Source of the DNA: Paucibacter sediminis
GTDB taxonomy: Bacteria; Pseudomonadota; Gammaproteobacteria; Burkholderiales; Burkholderiaceae_C
DNA length: 64,000 nucleotides
NCBI RefSeq assembly: GCF_030254645.1
Contig: NZ_CP116346.1
Span: 4,815,001-4,879,000 of the forward strand
Direction: 5' to 3'
In this document: in pieces, positions 1-8,658 of the stretch
Layout of the letters: every line of letters starts with the position of its first letter
Position numbering within the stretch: the stretch's first letter is position 1
The notes under the pieces: model-generated
The model's input: the letters and a program-made list of their open reading frames with translations, nothing else
What the model was told of the DNA's origin: nothing
The model's database searches: none
Made by a program: the position numbers and the translations under genes

Positions 1-891
1 CAGCACCAGATTAGCACGATCATCAAAGGCAAATCCGCGCAGGTCGCCGACTGCGTGGCTTGTTTGATCGCCGGTGGCCACTTGTTGATCGAGGACATGC
101 CGGGAGTGGGCAAGACCACGCTGGCGCATACGCTGGCGCGCTCGATGGGCCTGCAGTTCTCGCGCGTGCAGTTCACCGCCGACCTGATGCCCTCCGACCT
201 GCTGGGCGTGAGCATCTACGAAAAAGACGGCGGCAAGTTCCGCTTCCACCCCGGTCCGGTATTCGCACAGGTCTTGCTGGCCGACGAGATCAACCGCGCC
301 GGCCCGAAGACGCAGAGCGCGCTGCTGGAGGCGATGGAGGAGTTCCAGGTCAGCGCCGACGGCACCACCCATGCCCTGCCCCAGCCCTTCTTCGTGATCG
401 CCACGCAGAACCCCAGCGAGCAGCTGGGCACCTACCCGCTGCCCGAATCGCAGCTGGACCGCTTCCTGATGTGCATCAGCCTGGGCTATCCCGACCAGGC
501 CTCGGAGCGCGAACTGCTGCAGGGGCAGGACAGCCGCGCCGCGATCCGCGCGCTCGAGCCGGTGATGACGCCGGCCCAGGTGCTGGCGGCACAGCAGGCG
601 GTGCTGCAGGTGCATGCCGCCGACGCGCTGCTGGACTATCTGCAGGCCCTGCTCGCCGCCACCCGCTCGGGCCATTGGTTCACCGAGGGTCTGAGCCCGC
701 GCGCCGGCCTGGCGGTGCTGCGCGCCGCGCGCGCCAAGGCCTTGCTGAGCGGGCGCGACTATGTCTCGCCCGAGGATGTGCAGGCCATCCTGCCGCAGAC
801 CATCGCGCACCGCCTCACGCCGCGCGCGAGCAGCGGGCGCGGCGCGCGCGAGCAGGTGCGCGCCATGATCGAAGCGGTGCCCATCCCCTGA
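1..891 (+). CDS. MoxR family AAA+ ATPase (5' end outside window)
   Basis: The reading frame is open from the first base, so the N-terminus lies upstream. The protein is a MoxR-type AAA+ ATPase, a family thought to act as a chaperone that remodels or activates partner proteins encoded next to it. Walker A (GVGKTT) is encoded at about 103-120, Walker B (LLADEINRA) follows about 60 residues later, and the MoxR-typical sensor 1 (VIATQNP) is present; the C-terminal lid domain runs to the stop. It sits 7 bp before a DUF58 gene and a TgpA-type transglutaminase gene, the classic moxR-DUF58-transglutaminase operon, so its client is probably the envelope complex formed by these neighbours. Only the start is unknown. 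Confidence 0.93.
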   Translation, partial: QHQISTIIKGKSAQVADCVACLIAGGHLLIEDMPGVGKTTLAHTLARSMGLQFSRVQFTADLMPSDLLGVSIYEKDGGKFRFHPGPVFAQVLLADEINRAGPKTQSALLEAMEEFQVSADGTTHALPQPFFVIATQNPSEQLGTYPLPESQLDRFLMCISLGYPDQASERELLQGQDSRAAIRALEPVMTPAQVLAAQQAVLQVHAADALLDYLQALLAATRSGHWFTEGLSPRAGLAVLRAARAKALLSGRDYVSPEDVQAILPQTIAHRLTPRASSGRGAREQVRAMIEAVPIP

Positions 892-898
892 CGGCGCC

Positions 899-1879
899 AT
901 GCTGAGCAAGCCGCGCCAGCGCTTCCAGGCCTGGTGGTCGCTGCGCCACCCGCCCAGCGACACGCACCTGATGGTCCAGCGCAATATCTACATCCTGCCC
1001 AGCCGCCCGGGCCTGTTCTTCTGCGCCACCCTGCTGGTGCTGTTGCTGGCCTCCATCAACGAGCAGCTCAGCCTGGGCTATCTGCTGACCTTTCTGCTCA
1101 CCGGCGCGGGCTTTGTCTCCATGCATGTGACGCACGCGAATCTGCGCGGCCTAAGCCTTGACCTGCGCGCCCCCGCGCCGGTGTTCGCCGGTGAGGAGGC
1201 CGGCCTGCAGATCCGCCTGCACAACCCGGCCGCGGCGCGCTACGGCATCGGCTTGCGCGCCGCCGAGCAGCGCGCCGAGCAGCGCGCCTGGACCGACGTG
1301 CCGGCCCAGGGCCACAGCCAGCTGCAGTTGCGCCTGGCCATGCCGCGGCGCGGCCTGCACGCGCTGCCCACGCTGCGCATCGAGACGCGCTTCCCCTTCG
1401 GCCTGTTCGGCGCCTGGAGCGTGTGGCGGCCGGCCTGCCAGGTCTGGGTCTATCCGGCGCCCGAGCAGCCCTGCCCGCCGCTGCCGGCCGGCAGCGGCGC
1501 GGCGGATCCGCAGCGGGCCGTGCAGCTCGCCCCCCTGCCCGGGCAGGATCTGGACGAGGTGCGCGGCTACCGCCGCGGCGATTCGCCGCGCCAGATCCTC
1601 TGGAAGAAGGCCGCCCAGGCCGGCGATGGCGATGCCCAGCTCTGGGTGCGCGACACGCGCAGCCCGCGCGGCCACGAGCTCTGGCTGGAGCTGGGCCAGA
1701 CCCAGGGCCTGGCCTGGGAGGCGCGGCTGTCGCGCCTGTGCGCCTGGGTGCTGCGCGCCGATGCGCAAGCCCTGCCCTATGGCCTGCGCCTGGGCGGCCA
1801 GAGCCTCGGGCCCGATGCCGGACCGGCGCACCGGCAGGCCTGCCTGGAATTGCTGGCGCGCGCCCAGGAGCGCGCATGA
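899..1879 (+). CDS. DUF58 domain-containing membrane protein
   Basis: 326-residue DUF58 protein. Two hydrophobic segments lie at about residues 35-75 (after an Arg-rich start), followed by a soluble region. The DUF58 signature is visible near residues 218-240 (DEVRGYRRGDSPRQILWKK). DUF58 proteins are usually encoded between MoxR ATPases and transglutaminase genes, and are thought to carry a von Willebrand A-like fold that the MoxR ATPase acts on; the exact role is not established. The gene starts 7 bp after moxR and its TGA overlaps the ATG of the next gene (ATGA), indicating translational coupling in one operon. Confidence 0.88.
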   Translation: MLSKPRQRFQAWWSLRHPPSDTHLMVQRNIYILPSRPGLFFCATLLVLLLASINEQLSLGYLLTFLLTGAGFVSMHVTHANLRGLSLDLRAPAPVFAGEEAGLQIRLHNPAAARYGIGLRAAEQRAEQRAWTDVPAQGHSQLQLRLAMPRRGLHALPTLRIETRFPFGLFGAWSVWRPACQVWVYPAPEQPCPPLPAGSGAADPQRAVQLAPLPGQDLDEVRGYRRGDSPRQILWKKAAQAGDGDAQLWVRDTRSPRGHELWLELGQTQGLAWEARLSRLCAWVLRADAQALPYGLRLGGQSLGPDAGPAHRQACLELLARAQERA

Positions 1880-3942
1880 AGCCGCTGCCGCGCGAGGCGC
1901 GCGACACCTTGTTCCTGCTGGCGGTGATCGCCGCAGCGGTGGCGCCGCACGCGGAACATCTGCCGCTGTGGTGCAGCGCCATCACCGCCCTGGTGCTGCT
2001 GTGGCGCGGCGTGCTGGCCTGGCGCAGCGCGGCGCTGCCGGGGCGCTGGACCCTGCTGGCGGCGCTGCTGCTGGTGCTGGGCCTGACCCTGCTGACGCAC
2101 CACCGGCTGGTGGGCCGCGAGCCCGGGCTGACCATGCTGGTGATGCTGATGGCGCTCAAGACCATGGAGCTGCGCGCGCGCCGCGATGCCTTCGTGGTGT
2201 TCTTCCTCGGCTTCTTCCTGGTGCTGACGCAGTTCCTCTACTCGCAGTCCCTGCTCACCGCGCTGTGGACCCTGGCCACCGTCTGGGGCCTGCTGGCCGC
2301 GCTGATCCTGGCGCAGATGCCGGTGGGCCAGCCGCACCTGCGCCTGGCGGCGCGCCACGCCGCGCGCAACACCTTGTGGGGGCTGCCGGTGATGGTGGCG
2401 CTGTATCTGCTGTTCCCGCGCATCGGGCCGCTGTGGGGCGTGCCCAGCGACGCGACCGGCCGCACTGGCCTGTCCAACCAGATGGAGTTCGGCGGCGTGG
2501 CCGAGCTGGCCAACGACGACAGCATCGCGCTGCGGCTGCGCTTCGAGCCCGGCGTGGTGCTGCCGCCGCCCTGGGCGCTGTACTTCCGCGGCCCGGTGCT
2601 GACGCTGTTCGACGGCAGGACCTGGCGCGCGCGCGCGGCTGGCGATGCCTTCAGCCAGTTCAGCCGCCGCAGCGCCAGCCCGCCCGAGGTGGCCGGCCCG
2701 CGCCTGCGCTACGAGCTCACGCTGGAGCCGCTGCGGCTGCCGGTGGTGCCGCTGCTGGAGATGAGCCCCGAAGCACCGGGCAGCGAGCTGCAGGCGGGCG
2801 AGCTGAGCCTGCGGCGCGGCCTGGACCTGCAATGGCAGGCGCCGCGCCCCATCACCGAGCGCCTGCGCCTGCAGGCCAGCGCCTACCTGGACTACCGCAT
2901 CGGCCCGCTGCAAGCGGACCTGGGCCTGCAGCCCTATCTGGAATTGCCGCCCAGCCGCAATCCGCGCACCCTTGGCTGGGCCAGCGAGCTGCGCCGCCAG
3001 CCACGCTTTGCCGACCTGGACGCGAGCCGCCTGCCCGTCGCCCTGGCGGACGCGGTGCTGGCCCATGTGCGCAGCGAGGAGTTCATCTACACGCTCGCGC
3101 CGGGCCGCTACGGCGAGACCAGCCCGCACCTGGTGGACGAGTTCTGGTTCGATCGGCGCCTGGGCTTTTGCGAACATTTCGCCTCCGCCTTCGTGGTGGT
3201 GATGCGTGCCATGGGCGTGCCGGCGCGGGTGGTGACCGGCTTCCAGGGCGCCGATGCCGAGCTGCAGGATGGCTATCTGGTGGTGCGCAACAGCCAGGCC
3301 CATGCCTGGGCCGAATACTGGGTGCCCGGCCGCGGCTGGTTGCGCGCCGATCCGACCGCCGCCGTGGCGCCCGAGCGCATACGCGGTGGCCAGCCGCTGC
3401 GCCCGCCGCCGGGGCCGCTGGCCGGCGCGCTTGGGCAGGTCAACCCCGCCCTCTGGCTGCAGATGCGGCGCGCCTGGGAGACCATCAACAACCGCTGGCA
3501 GCAGGCCGTGCTGGGCTATTCGCGCAGCGACCAGTTCGATCTGCTCAAGCGCCTGGGTTGGAGCGCGCCCGACTGGAGCGCGCTGGGCCAGCTCAGCGCC
3601 GGCCTGATCGCGCTGATCGCCGCGGCCGGCGGGCTGTGGGCAAGCTGGCAGGCGCGCCCGCACGATGCCTGGTCGCGCCAGCGCCAATGGCTGATGGCCC
3701 GGCTCGCGCGGCTGGGCATCGCCGCCCAGGCCCACCAGGGCCTGCGCCAATGGGCCGAACTGCTGATGGCCCGGCATGGCAGCGCGGCCGCGCCGCTGGC
3801 CGAGCTGCTGCTGGAGCTGGAGCGCAGCCGCTATGCCGCGGCGCCGGCGCCCGCGCTTGGCCTGCTGGCGCGCTGGCGATGGCAGCGAGAATTCACCCGC
3901 GCGGCAGCTCCGTTGCGCAGCCGCCATCTGACCCGAAAGTAG
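1876..3942 (+). CDS. tgpA: TgpA-type transglutaminase, membrane-anchored (DUF3488 + transglutaminase-like)
   Basis: 688 residues, starting at the ATG that overlaps the DUF58 stop by 4 bp (a longer open frame runs upstream but lies inside the DUF58 gene). The N-terminal ~190 residues hold several transmembrane helices (DUF3488 part); the middle is a periplasmic transglutaminase core with the catalytic triad Cys432 (in FCEHFA), His476 (in AHAWAE) and Asp492 (in ADPTAAV); a further helix at about 575-595 precedes a cytoplasmic tail (DUF4129-like). The family is best known from Pseudomonas aeruginosa TgpA, an essential envelope protein. Substrate is unknown. The operon context with MoxR and DUF58 supports the call strongly. 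Confidence 0.9.
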   Translation: MKPLPREARDTLFLLAVIAAAVAPHAEHLPLWCSAITALVLLWRGVLAWRSAALPGRWTLLAALLLVLGLTLLTHHRLVGREPGLTMLVMLMALKTMELRARRDAFVVFFLGFFLVLTQFLYSQSLLTALWTLATVWGLLAALILAQMPVGQPHLRLAARHAARNTLWGLPVMVALYLLFPRIGPLWGVPSDATGRTGLSNQMEFGGVAELANDDSIALRLRFEPGVVLPPPWALYFRGPVLTLFDGRTWRARAAGDAFSQFSRRSASPPEVAGPRLRYELTLEPLRLPVVPLLEMSPEAPGSELQAGELSLRRGLDLQWQAPRPITERLRLQASAYLDYRIGPLQADLGLQPYLELPPSRNPRTLGWASELRRQPRFADLDASRLPVALADAVLAHVRSEEFIYTLAPGRYGETSPHLVDEFWFDRRLGFCEHFASAFVVVMRAMGVPARVVTGFQGADAELQDGYLVVRNSQAHAWAEYWVPGRGWLRADPTAAVAPERIRGGQPLRPPPGPLAGALGQVNPALWLQMRRAWETINNRWQQAVLGYSRSDQFDLLKRLGWSAPDWSALGQLSAGLIALIAAAGGLWASWQARPHDAWSRQRQWLMARLARLGIAAQAHQGLRQWAELLMARHGSAAAPLAELLLELERSRYAAAPAPALGLLARWRWQREFTRAAAPLRSRHLTRK

Positions 3943-3949
3943 CCTCGCC

Positions 3950-5041
3950 TTGCGTCCTCGTCTCGCACAATTTCTTTCCCTGGCGCTCGTCGCCTGCCTG
4001 CTCGCCCCATCGGTGCAAGCCAAGCCGCCGCGCCAGCACGCTGCCCCCGCCAAGGCCAAGCATGCCAAGGCCGCCGCGCCGCATGCCTATGGCGAGCGCG
4101 CCGACGTGATGCGCTTTGCCGACCAGCACGCCCAGGAGCTCGGCTACGAGCCCGCCGCGCTGCGCCACCTGCTGGCGCAGGCGCAACGCCACCCCAGGGT
4201 GCAGCAACTCATCATGCCGCCGCCGGTGGGCACGGCCAAGGACTGGGCGGCCTACCGTGCCCGCTTCGTCGAGCCCCGTCGGCTGGCCGCCGGCCTGGCC
4301 TTCTGGCAGCAGCATGAGGCGGCCCTGGCGCGCGCCGAGGAGCGCTATGGCGTGCCGGCCGAGATCGTGGCCGGCATCATCGGCGTGGAGACCTTCTACG
4401 GCCAGATCATGGGCGGATTCCGCGTCATCGACGCGCTCGCCACCCTGAGCTTCGACTTCCCGCCCGGCCGCAAGGACCGCAGCGAATTCTTCCGCGAGGA
4501 GCTCCGGCAGTTCCTGCTGCTGTGCCAGCGCGAGGGCCTGGACCCGCTGGCCGTGAAGGGCTCCTATGCCGGCGCGCTGGGCTACGGCCAGTTCATGCCC
4601 GGCAGCTGGAACCGCCATGCGGTGGACTTCGATGCCAGCGGCCGCATCGACCTGATCGCCAGCCCCGAGGACGCGATCGGCTCGGTGGCCAATTTCCTCG
4701 CCAATCACGGCTGGCAACGCGGCCTGCCCACGCATTTCGAGATCGCGCTACCGGTCGACACCGCGGCGCGCGCCACGCTGCTGGCGCCCGACATCAAGCC
4801 CAGCTTCACGGCCGCGCAACTGGCCGAACAGGGTGCGCGCCTGGCCGAGGCCGGCCAGGCCCATGCCGGCCTGCTGGCGGTGATCGAACTGCAGAACGGC
4901 GACGCCGCACCCAGCTATGTCGCCGGCAGCGAGAATTTCTTCACACTGACGCGCTATAACTGGTCCAGCTACTACGCCATGGCGGTGATCGAACTGGGCC
5001 GCACGCTGGCGGCATGGCGGGCGGCGGGTCAGAAGCCGTAA
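3950..5041 (+). CDS. mltB: Lytic murein transglycosylase B (GH103)
   Basis: 363 residues with a TTG start chosen because it directly begins a Sec signal peptide (MRPRLAQFLSLALVACLL..., cleavage near SVQA-KP). A Lys/Ala/His-rich linker (about 25-45) leads into the MltB/GH103 catalytic domain. The catalytic Glu is Glu147 in IGVETFYG, and the conserved GALGYGQFMPGSW block follows. The enzyme cleaves the MurNAc-GlcNAc bond of peptidoglycan non-hydrolytically, giving 1,6-anhydroMurNAc, and should act in the periplasm. No lipobox is seen, so it is probably soluble rather than a lipoprotein. Its last 13 bp overlap the convergent comEC gene. Confidence 0.9.
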   Translation: MRPRLAQFLSLALVACLLAPSVQAKPPRQHAAPAKAKHAKAAAPHAYGERADVMRFADQHAQELGYEPAALRHLLAQAQRHPRVQQLIMPPPVGTAKDWAAYRARFVEPRRLAAGLAFWQQHEAALARAEERYGVPAEIVAGIIGVETFYGQIMGGFRVIDALATLSFDFPPGRKDRSEFFREELRQFLLLCQREGLDPLAVKGSYAGALGYGQFMPGSWNRHAVDFDASGRIDLIASPEDAIGSVANFLANHGWQRGLPTHFEIALPVDTAARATLLAPDIKPSFTAAQLAEQGARLAEAGQAHAGLLAVIELQNGDAAPSYVAGSENFFTLTRYNWSSYYAMAVIELGRTLAAWRAAGQKP

Positions 5042-7530
5042 GCCGGCCCGCCCGGCTCGGGCTCCGGCCCCATCGCTTCGTCCGCGGCCGGCCCATCGTC
5101 GCGCCAATGCCAATAGCGCCGCTCGCGTTCGCGTTGGCACCACCAGGCGCCGTCGCTGCTGCGCCAGCCCCAGGCGCCGCAGCTTGGGCTGGCGAGCAGC
5201 TGGCTGCCCTGGGCCTGGTAGCGCGCCAGGCTTTGCAGCGCCGGGTGGCCGAAGCGGTTGCGGTAGCCGGCCTGCACCAGTGCCAGGCGCGGTGCCACCG
5301 CGGCGATGAAGGCCTCGGTGGATGAGGTCTTGCTGCCGTGGTGGGGCACCAGCAGCACCTCGCTGGCCAGCACTGCGCCACCGCGCGCCAGCAGCAGGGC
5401 CTCCTGCTCGGCCTCGATATCGCCGGTCAGCAGGGCGGCGCGGCCGCCCCTGCTGATGATGCGCAGCACGCAGGAACGCGCATTGCTCTTGGCGGGCTGC
5501 TGCGCATAGTCGGCGGCGGCGGGATGCAGAAGCTCGAAGTCCACGCCGTCCCAGCGCCAGCGCTGGCCGCGCTCGCAGCGCTGCGCCGGCGGGCCACCCT
5601 GCAGCAGCGGATGCGCGGGCTCCAGCGAGCTGAGCAGGCCCTGAATCGGCAGGGCCGCCAGCAGCGAGCCGGCGCCGCCCACATGGTCCTTGTCGCGATG
5701 GCTCAGCAGCAACAGGTCCAGCCGGCCCTGCCCCATCGCGCGCAGCAGCGGCAGCAGCACGCGCTGGCCGGCATCGATGCCCGGGGCGACCTGCGGGCCG
5801 GCGTCGTAGAGCAGCGCATGGCCGGCTGTGCGCACCAGCACCGCATTGCCCTGGCCGATATCGGCCGCCAGCAGTTCGAACTCGCCCTCCCCGGGGCGCG
5901 TCGGCGCGGGCCACAGCAGCGGCAGGGCCAGCAGCAGGCCCAGGCCGCGCGCGCGCCAGGGCAGCGGCAGCACCAGCAGCGCGCCGCCCAGCAGGCCCAG
6001 CAGCTGCGCCCATGCCGGCGCAACCGGCACGCGCCACACCGCCAGGGGCCAACTGGCCAGCCATTCCAGATAGCCCAGCAGACCCTGCACGATCCAGGCA
6101 TCCAGCTGCCACAGCCAGGGCGAAGCGGCGCCCAGCAGGGCCAGCGGCGTGATCACGAAGCTCACCAGGGGAATGGCGAGCAGATTGGCCAGCAAGCCCA
6201 CCAGCGAGAGCTGCTGGAAGAACAGCAGGGTCAGCGGCGCCAGGCCCAGGGTGGCGACCCACTGGCCATGCAGAGCCTGCCGCAGGGTTTGGTGCAGGGC
6301 CTTGGCAAGACCTGACCCCGCGGCATGGGCGCTGTCGGAAGCACTGCCCATCAGCAGGCCCACCGCGGCGAAGGAGAGCCAGAAGCCCGGCTGGGCGATC
6401 GCCCAGGGATCGAGCAGGGTGACGACGCAGGCCGAGGCCAGCAGGCACATCGGCCAGGGCCAGCGCCAGCCGGTCAGGCGCAGCAGGGCCAGCACCAGCA
6501 GCATCCAGACGGTGCGTTGCGAGGGCACGGCCCAGCCGGAAAATTCCGCATAGGCCCAGGCCGCCAGCACGCCCAGCGCCTCAGCCGCCAGTGGCGCCGG
6601 CAGGCGCAGGCACAACCAGGCGCTGCGCCGCCACAGGCGCGCCGCCAGGCCGGCGGCCAACCAGGCAAACATGGTGACATGCAGGCCCGAGATGCTCATC
6701 AGGTGCGCGACCGAGGTGTCGCGGAACAGGTCCCACTCATGCCGGGCGATGGCGGCCTGATCGCCCAGGCTCAGCGCCGCCAGCACACCGGCACTGGCGG
6801 CGCTGGCGGCATCGGCACTGCCCAGCTGCGCCTGGATGGCGCTGCGCAGGGCCTGGCGCCAGCGCAGCAGCGCCCACCAGGGTGCGGCGGCGAGGCGCTG
6901 CGCGGCCGCGCCGGGCCGCACCACCCCGGTGGCGCGCAGGCCGCGCTCGAACATCCAGAGCTCATGGTCGAAGGCCCAGGGGTTGGCCAGGCCATGCACG
7001 CGGCGCAAGCGCAGCGGCAGCTGCCAGCGTTCGCCCGCCTGCAGGGCCGGCGCGGGGCCGTCGGCCTCGCCGTACCAGCTCAGCAGCAGGCGTGGTGGCA
7101 GGGGCGGTGGCGATGTCAGCGGGTCGCCTGCCGCAGGCTCCGGCTCGAACTCGAAGCGCCAACCGGCCGCGCCGCCATGGCCCTGCACCGCCTGGGGCAG
7201 CGAGGCGATGCGGCCGCGCAGCAGCAAGTCCTGACCCTCCCAGGCGCTGGGCAGCTCGAGCGCGCGGCGCTGCTCGGCGCGCCAGGCGCCCTGCGCAAAG
7301 GCCAGCAGCGCCAGCGCCAGCGCGGCCAGCCCCGCGCGATAAGCCAGGCGCCGGTGCGGCAGCAGGCGTGCCAGGCCGAGGGCCAGCCCGGCCAGCAGCA
7401 GCAGGCCCGCCAGCTCGGCCGGCGCCGGCAGGCGCGCGCATTGCTGCAGCAGCGCCAGGCCGCCCAGCCAGGCCAACATCAGCAGCACGCCATGCCAGGC
7501 ACGCGGCGCCGGTCTCGTCGTCGCCAGCAT
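5029..7530 (-). CDS. comEC: DNA internalization competence protein ComEC/Rec2
   Basis: 833 residues, full length for the family. Order of parts: N-terminal membrane helices and a DUF4131-like region (1-200), the Competence domain with many membrane spans (about 230-520), then a C-terminal metallo-beta-lactamase-like domain (about 560-830) with the metal motif SHRDKDHVGG and a later VPHHGSK. ComEC forms the inner-membrane channel through which single-stranded DNA enters during natural transformation. No other competence genes are nearby, which is normal for this gene. It reads toward mltB and overlaps its end; its start is 98 bp from the divergent RidA-like gene. Confidence 0.93.
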   Translation of the reverse strand: MLATTRPAPRAWHGVLLMLAWLGGLALLQQCARLPAPAELAGLLLLAGLALGLARLLPHRRLAYRAGLAALALALLAFAQGAWRAEQRRALELPSAWEGQDLLLRGRIASLPQAVQGHGGAAGWRFEFEPEPAAGDPLTSPPPLPPRLLLSWYGEADGPAPALQAGERWQLPLRLRRVHGLANPWAFDHELWMFERGLRATGVVRPGAAAQRLAAAPWWALLRWRQALRSAIQAQLGSADAASAASAGVLAALSLGDQAAIARHEWDLFRDTSVAHLMSISGLHVTMFAWLAAGLAARLWRRSAWLCLRLPAPLAAEALGVLAAWAYAEFSGWAVPSQRTVWMLLVLALLRLTGWRWPWPMCLLASACVVTLLDPWAIAQPGFWLSFAAVGLLMGSASDSAHAAGSGLAKALHQTLRQALHGQWVATLGLAPLTLLFFQQLSLVGLLANLLAIPLVSFVITPLALLGAASPWLWQLDAWIVQGLLGYLEWLASWPLAVWRVPVAPAWAQLLGLLGGALLVLPLPWRARGLGLLLALPLLWPAPTRPGEGEFELLAADIGQGNAVLVRTAGHALLYDAGPQVAPGIDAGQRVLLPLLRAMGQGRLDLLLLSHRDKDHVGGAGSLLAALPIQGLLSSLEPAHPLLQGGPPAQRCERGQRWRWDGVDFELLHPAAADYAQQPAKSNARSCVLRIISRGGRAALLTGDIEAEQEALLLARGGAVLASEVLLVPHHGSKTSSTEAFIAAVAPRLALVQAGYRNRFGHPALQSLARYQAQGSQLLASPSCGAWGWRSSDGAWWCQRERERRYWHWRDDGPAADEAMGPEPEPGGPAYGF

Positions 7531-7628
7531 GATGCTTCACCACTCCCTGTCGCTCCGGGCGCCGGAATTGGCCGCCGGTGTAGGATGCGCGCCAAAGTTC
7601 TAACCCCTTTTTGAGTCTGCGAACAGCC

Positions 7629-8123
7629 ATGAGCGCCACCCCCGCCAGCAACAATGTGTATGACCGCCTGAACGCCCTGGGCATCACGCCGCCGCCGCTG
7701 GCCGTGCCGGCCGCCGCCTATGTGCCCTTTGTGCGCAGCGGCAAGCTGCTCTTCGTCTCGGGCCATATCGCCAAGCAGGACGGCAAGCCCTGGGTGGGCC
7801 AGCTGGGCAAGGATGTGGACACCGCCACCGGCAAGCTGGCCGCCCGCGCCATCGCCATCGACCTGATCGGCACCCTGCACGCCGCTGTGGGCGATCTGAA
7901 CAAGATCAGCCGCATCGTCAAGGTCATGAGCCTGGTGAACAGCACGCCCGATTTCACCGAGCAGCACCTGGTCACCAACGGCTGCTCCGAGCTGCTGGGC
8001 GAGGTCTTCGGCGAGGCCGGCAAGCATGCGCGCAGCGCCTTCGGCGTGGCGCAGATCCCACTGGGTGCCTGCGTCGAGATCGAGCTGATCGCCGAGATCC
8101 ACGACAGCGCCGAAGCCGCCTGA
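7629..8123 (+). CDS. RidA/YjgF family protein
   Basis: 164 residues from the ATG at 7629; an in-frame TTG 18 bp upstream is possible but gives only a short unconserved extension. The fold is of the YjgF/YER057c/UK114 (RidA) type: the block SGHIAKQDGKPWVGQLG resembles the longer RidA subfamily (YjgH/DUF1969-like, about 150 residues) rather than the 130-residue RidA proper. RidA proteins hydrolyse reactive enamine/imine intermediates from PLP enzymes; other subfamilies have unknown substrates. The Arg of canonical RidA was not confirmed, so deaminase activity is uncertain. Its TGA overlaps the dsbB ATG (TGATG), suggesting co-transcription. Confidence 0.82.
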   Translation: MSATPASNNVYDRLNALGITPPPLAVPAAAYVPFVRSGKLLFVSGHIAKQDGKPWVGQLGKDVDTATGKLAARAIAIDLIGTLHAAVGDLNKISRIVKVMSLVNSTPDFTEQHLVTNGCSELLGEVFGEAGKHARSAFGVAQIPLGACVEIELIAEIHDSAEAA

Positions 8124-8614
8124 TGTTCCTCACGCCCTCGAAACTGCCGGCCCGCACGCTCGGCCTGATCGCGCTGGCCAGCCTGGGCTCGGTGGCCTTT
8201 GCCCTGATCGCCCAGCATGCCTTCAATGTGAAGCCCTGCCCCTGGTGCGTGATGCAGCGCGGCATCTTCCTGCTGCTGGCCGCCTGCGCCGGCCTGGGCT
8301 GGCTGGGCAAGCGCCAGCCGGCGCTGCGCAAGGCCAGTCTGCTGGTCTGCGGCCTGCTGGCCCTGGCCGGGCTCACGGCCGCCATCTACCAGCATGAGGT
8401 GGTGGCCAAGCTGGCCTCCTGCGACATGACCCTGGCCGATCGCATCCTCACCGCGCTGGATCTGGAGACCCTGCTGCCCTCGGTCTTCATGGTGACGGCC
8501 TCCTGCTCCGAGGCCTCGGCCTACACGGTGCTGGGCGCGCCCTACGAGGTCTGGGCCGGCCTGCTGTTCGCCGGCACGGCCATCGCCAGCCTGCTGGCCC
8601 TGCGCAAAACCTGA
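8123..8614 (+). CDS. dsbB: Disulfide bond formation protein B
   Basis: 163 residues, four predicted membrane helices, the standard DsbB size. The two periplasmic cysteine pairs are visible: Cys39-Cys42 in KPCPWC (quinone-proximal pair) and Cys100/Cys128 (the pair that reoxidises DsbA). DsbB passes electrons from DsbA to ubiquinone. The start codon shares a base with the stop of the RidA-like gene. dsbA is not in the window. Confidence 0.92.
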   Translation: MFLTPSKLPARTLGLIALASLGSVAFALIAQHAFNVKPCPWCVMQRGIFLLLAACAGLGWLGKRQPALRKASLLVCGLLALAGLTAAIYQHEVVAKLASCDMTLADRILTALDLETLLPSVFMVTASCSEASAYTVLGAPYEVWAGLLFAGTAIASLLALRKT

Positions 8615-8658
8615 GCCGGATCAAGGCGCGGCGGGCCGCCCGGCCTTAGCCTCGCCGG

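Noticed and set aside
1158-4109. A 983-codon open frame across the DUF58 and transglutaminase genes
   Set aside because: Arg/Ala/Pro/Gly-rich low-complexity translation, typical of a shadow frame in GC-rich DNA; the real genes in other frames have full domain motifs.
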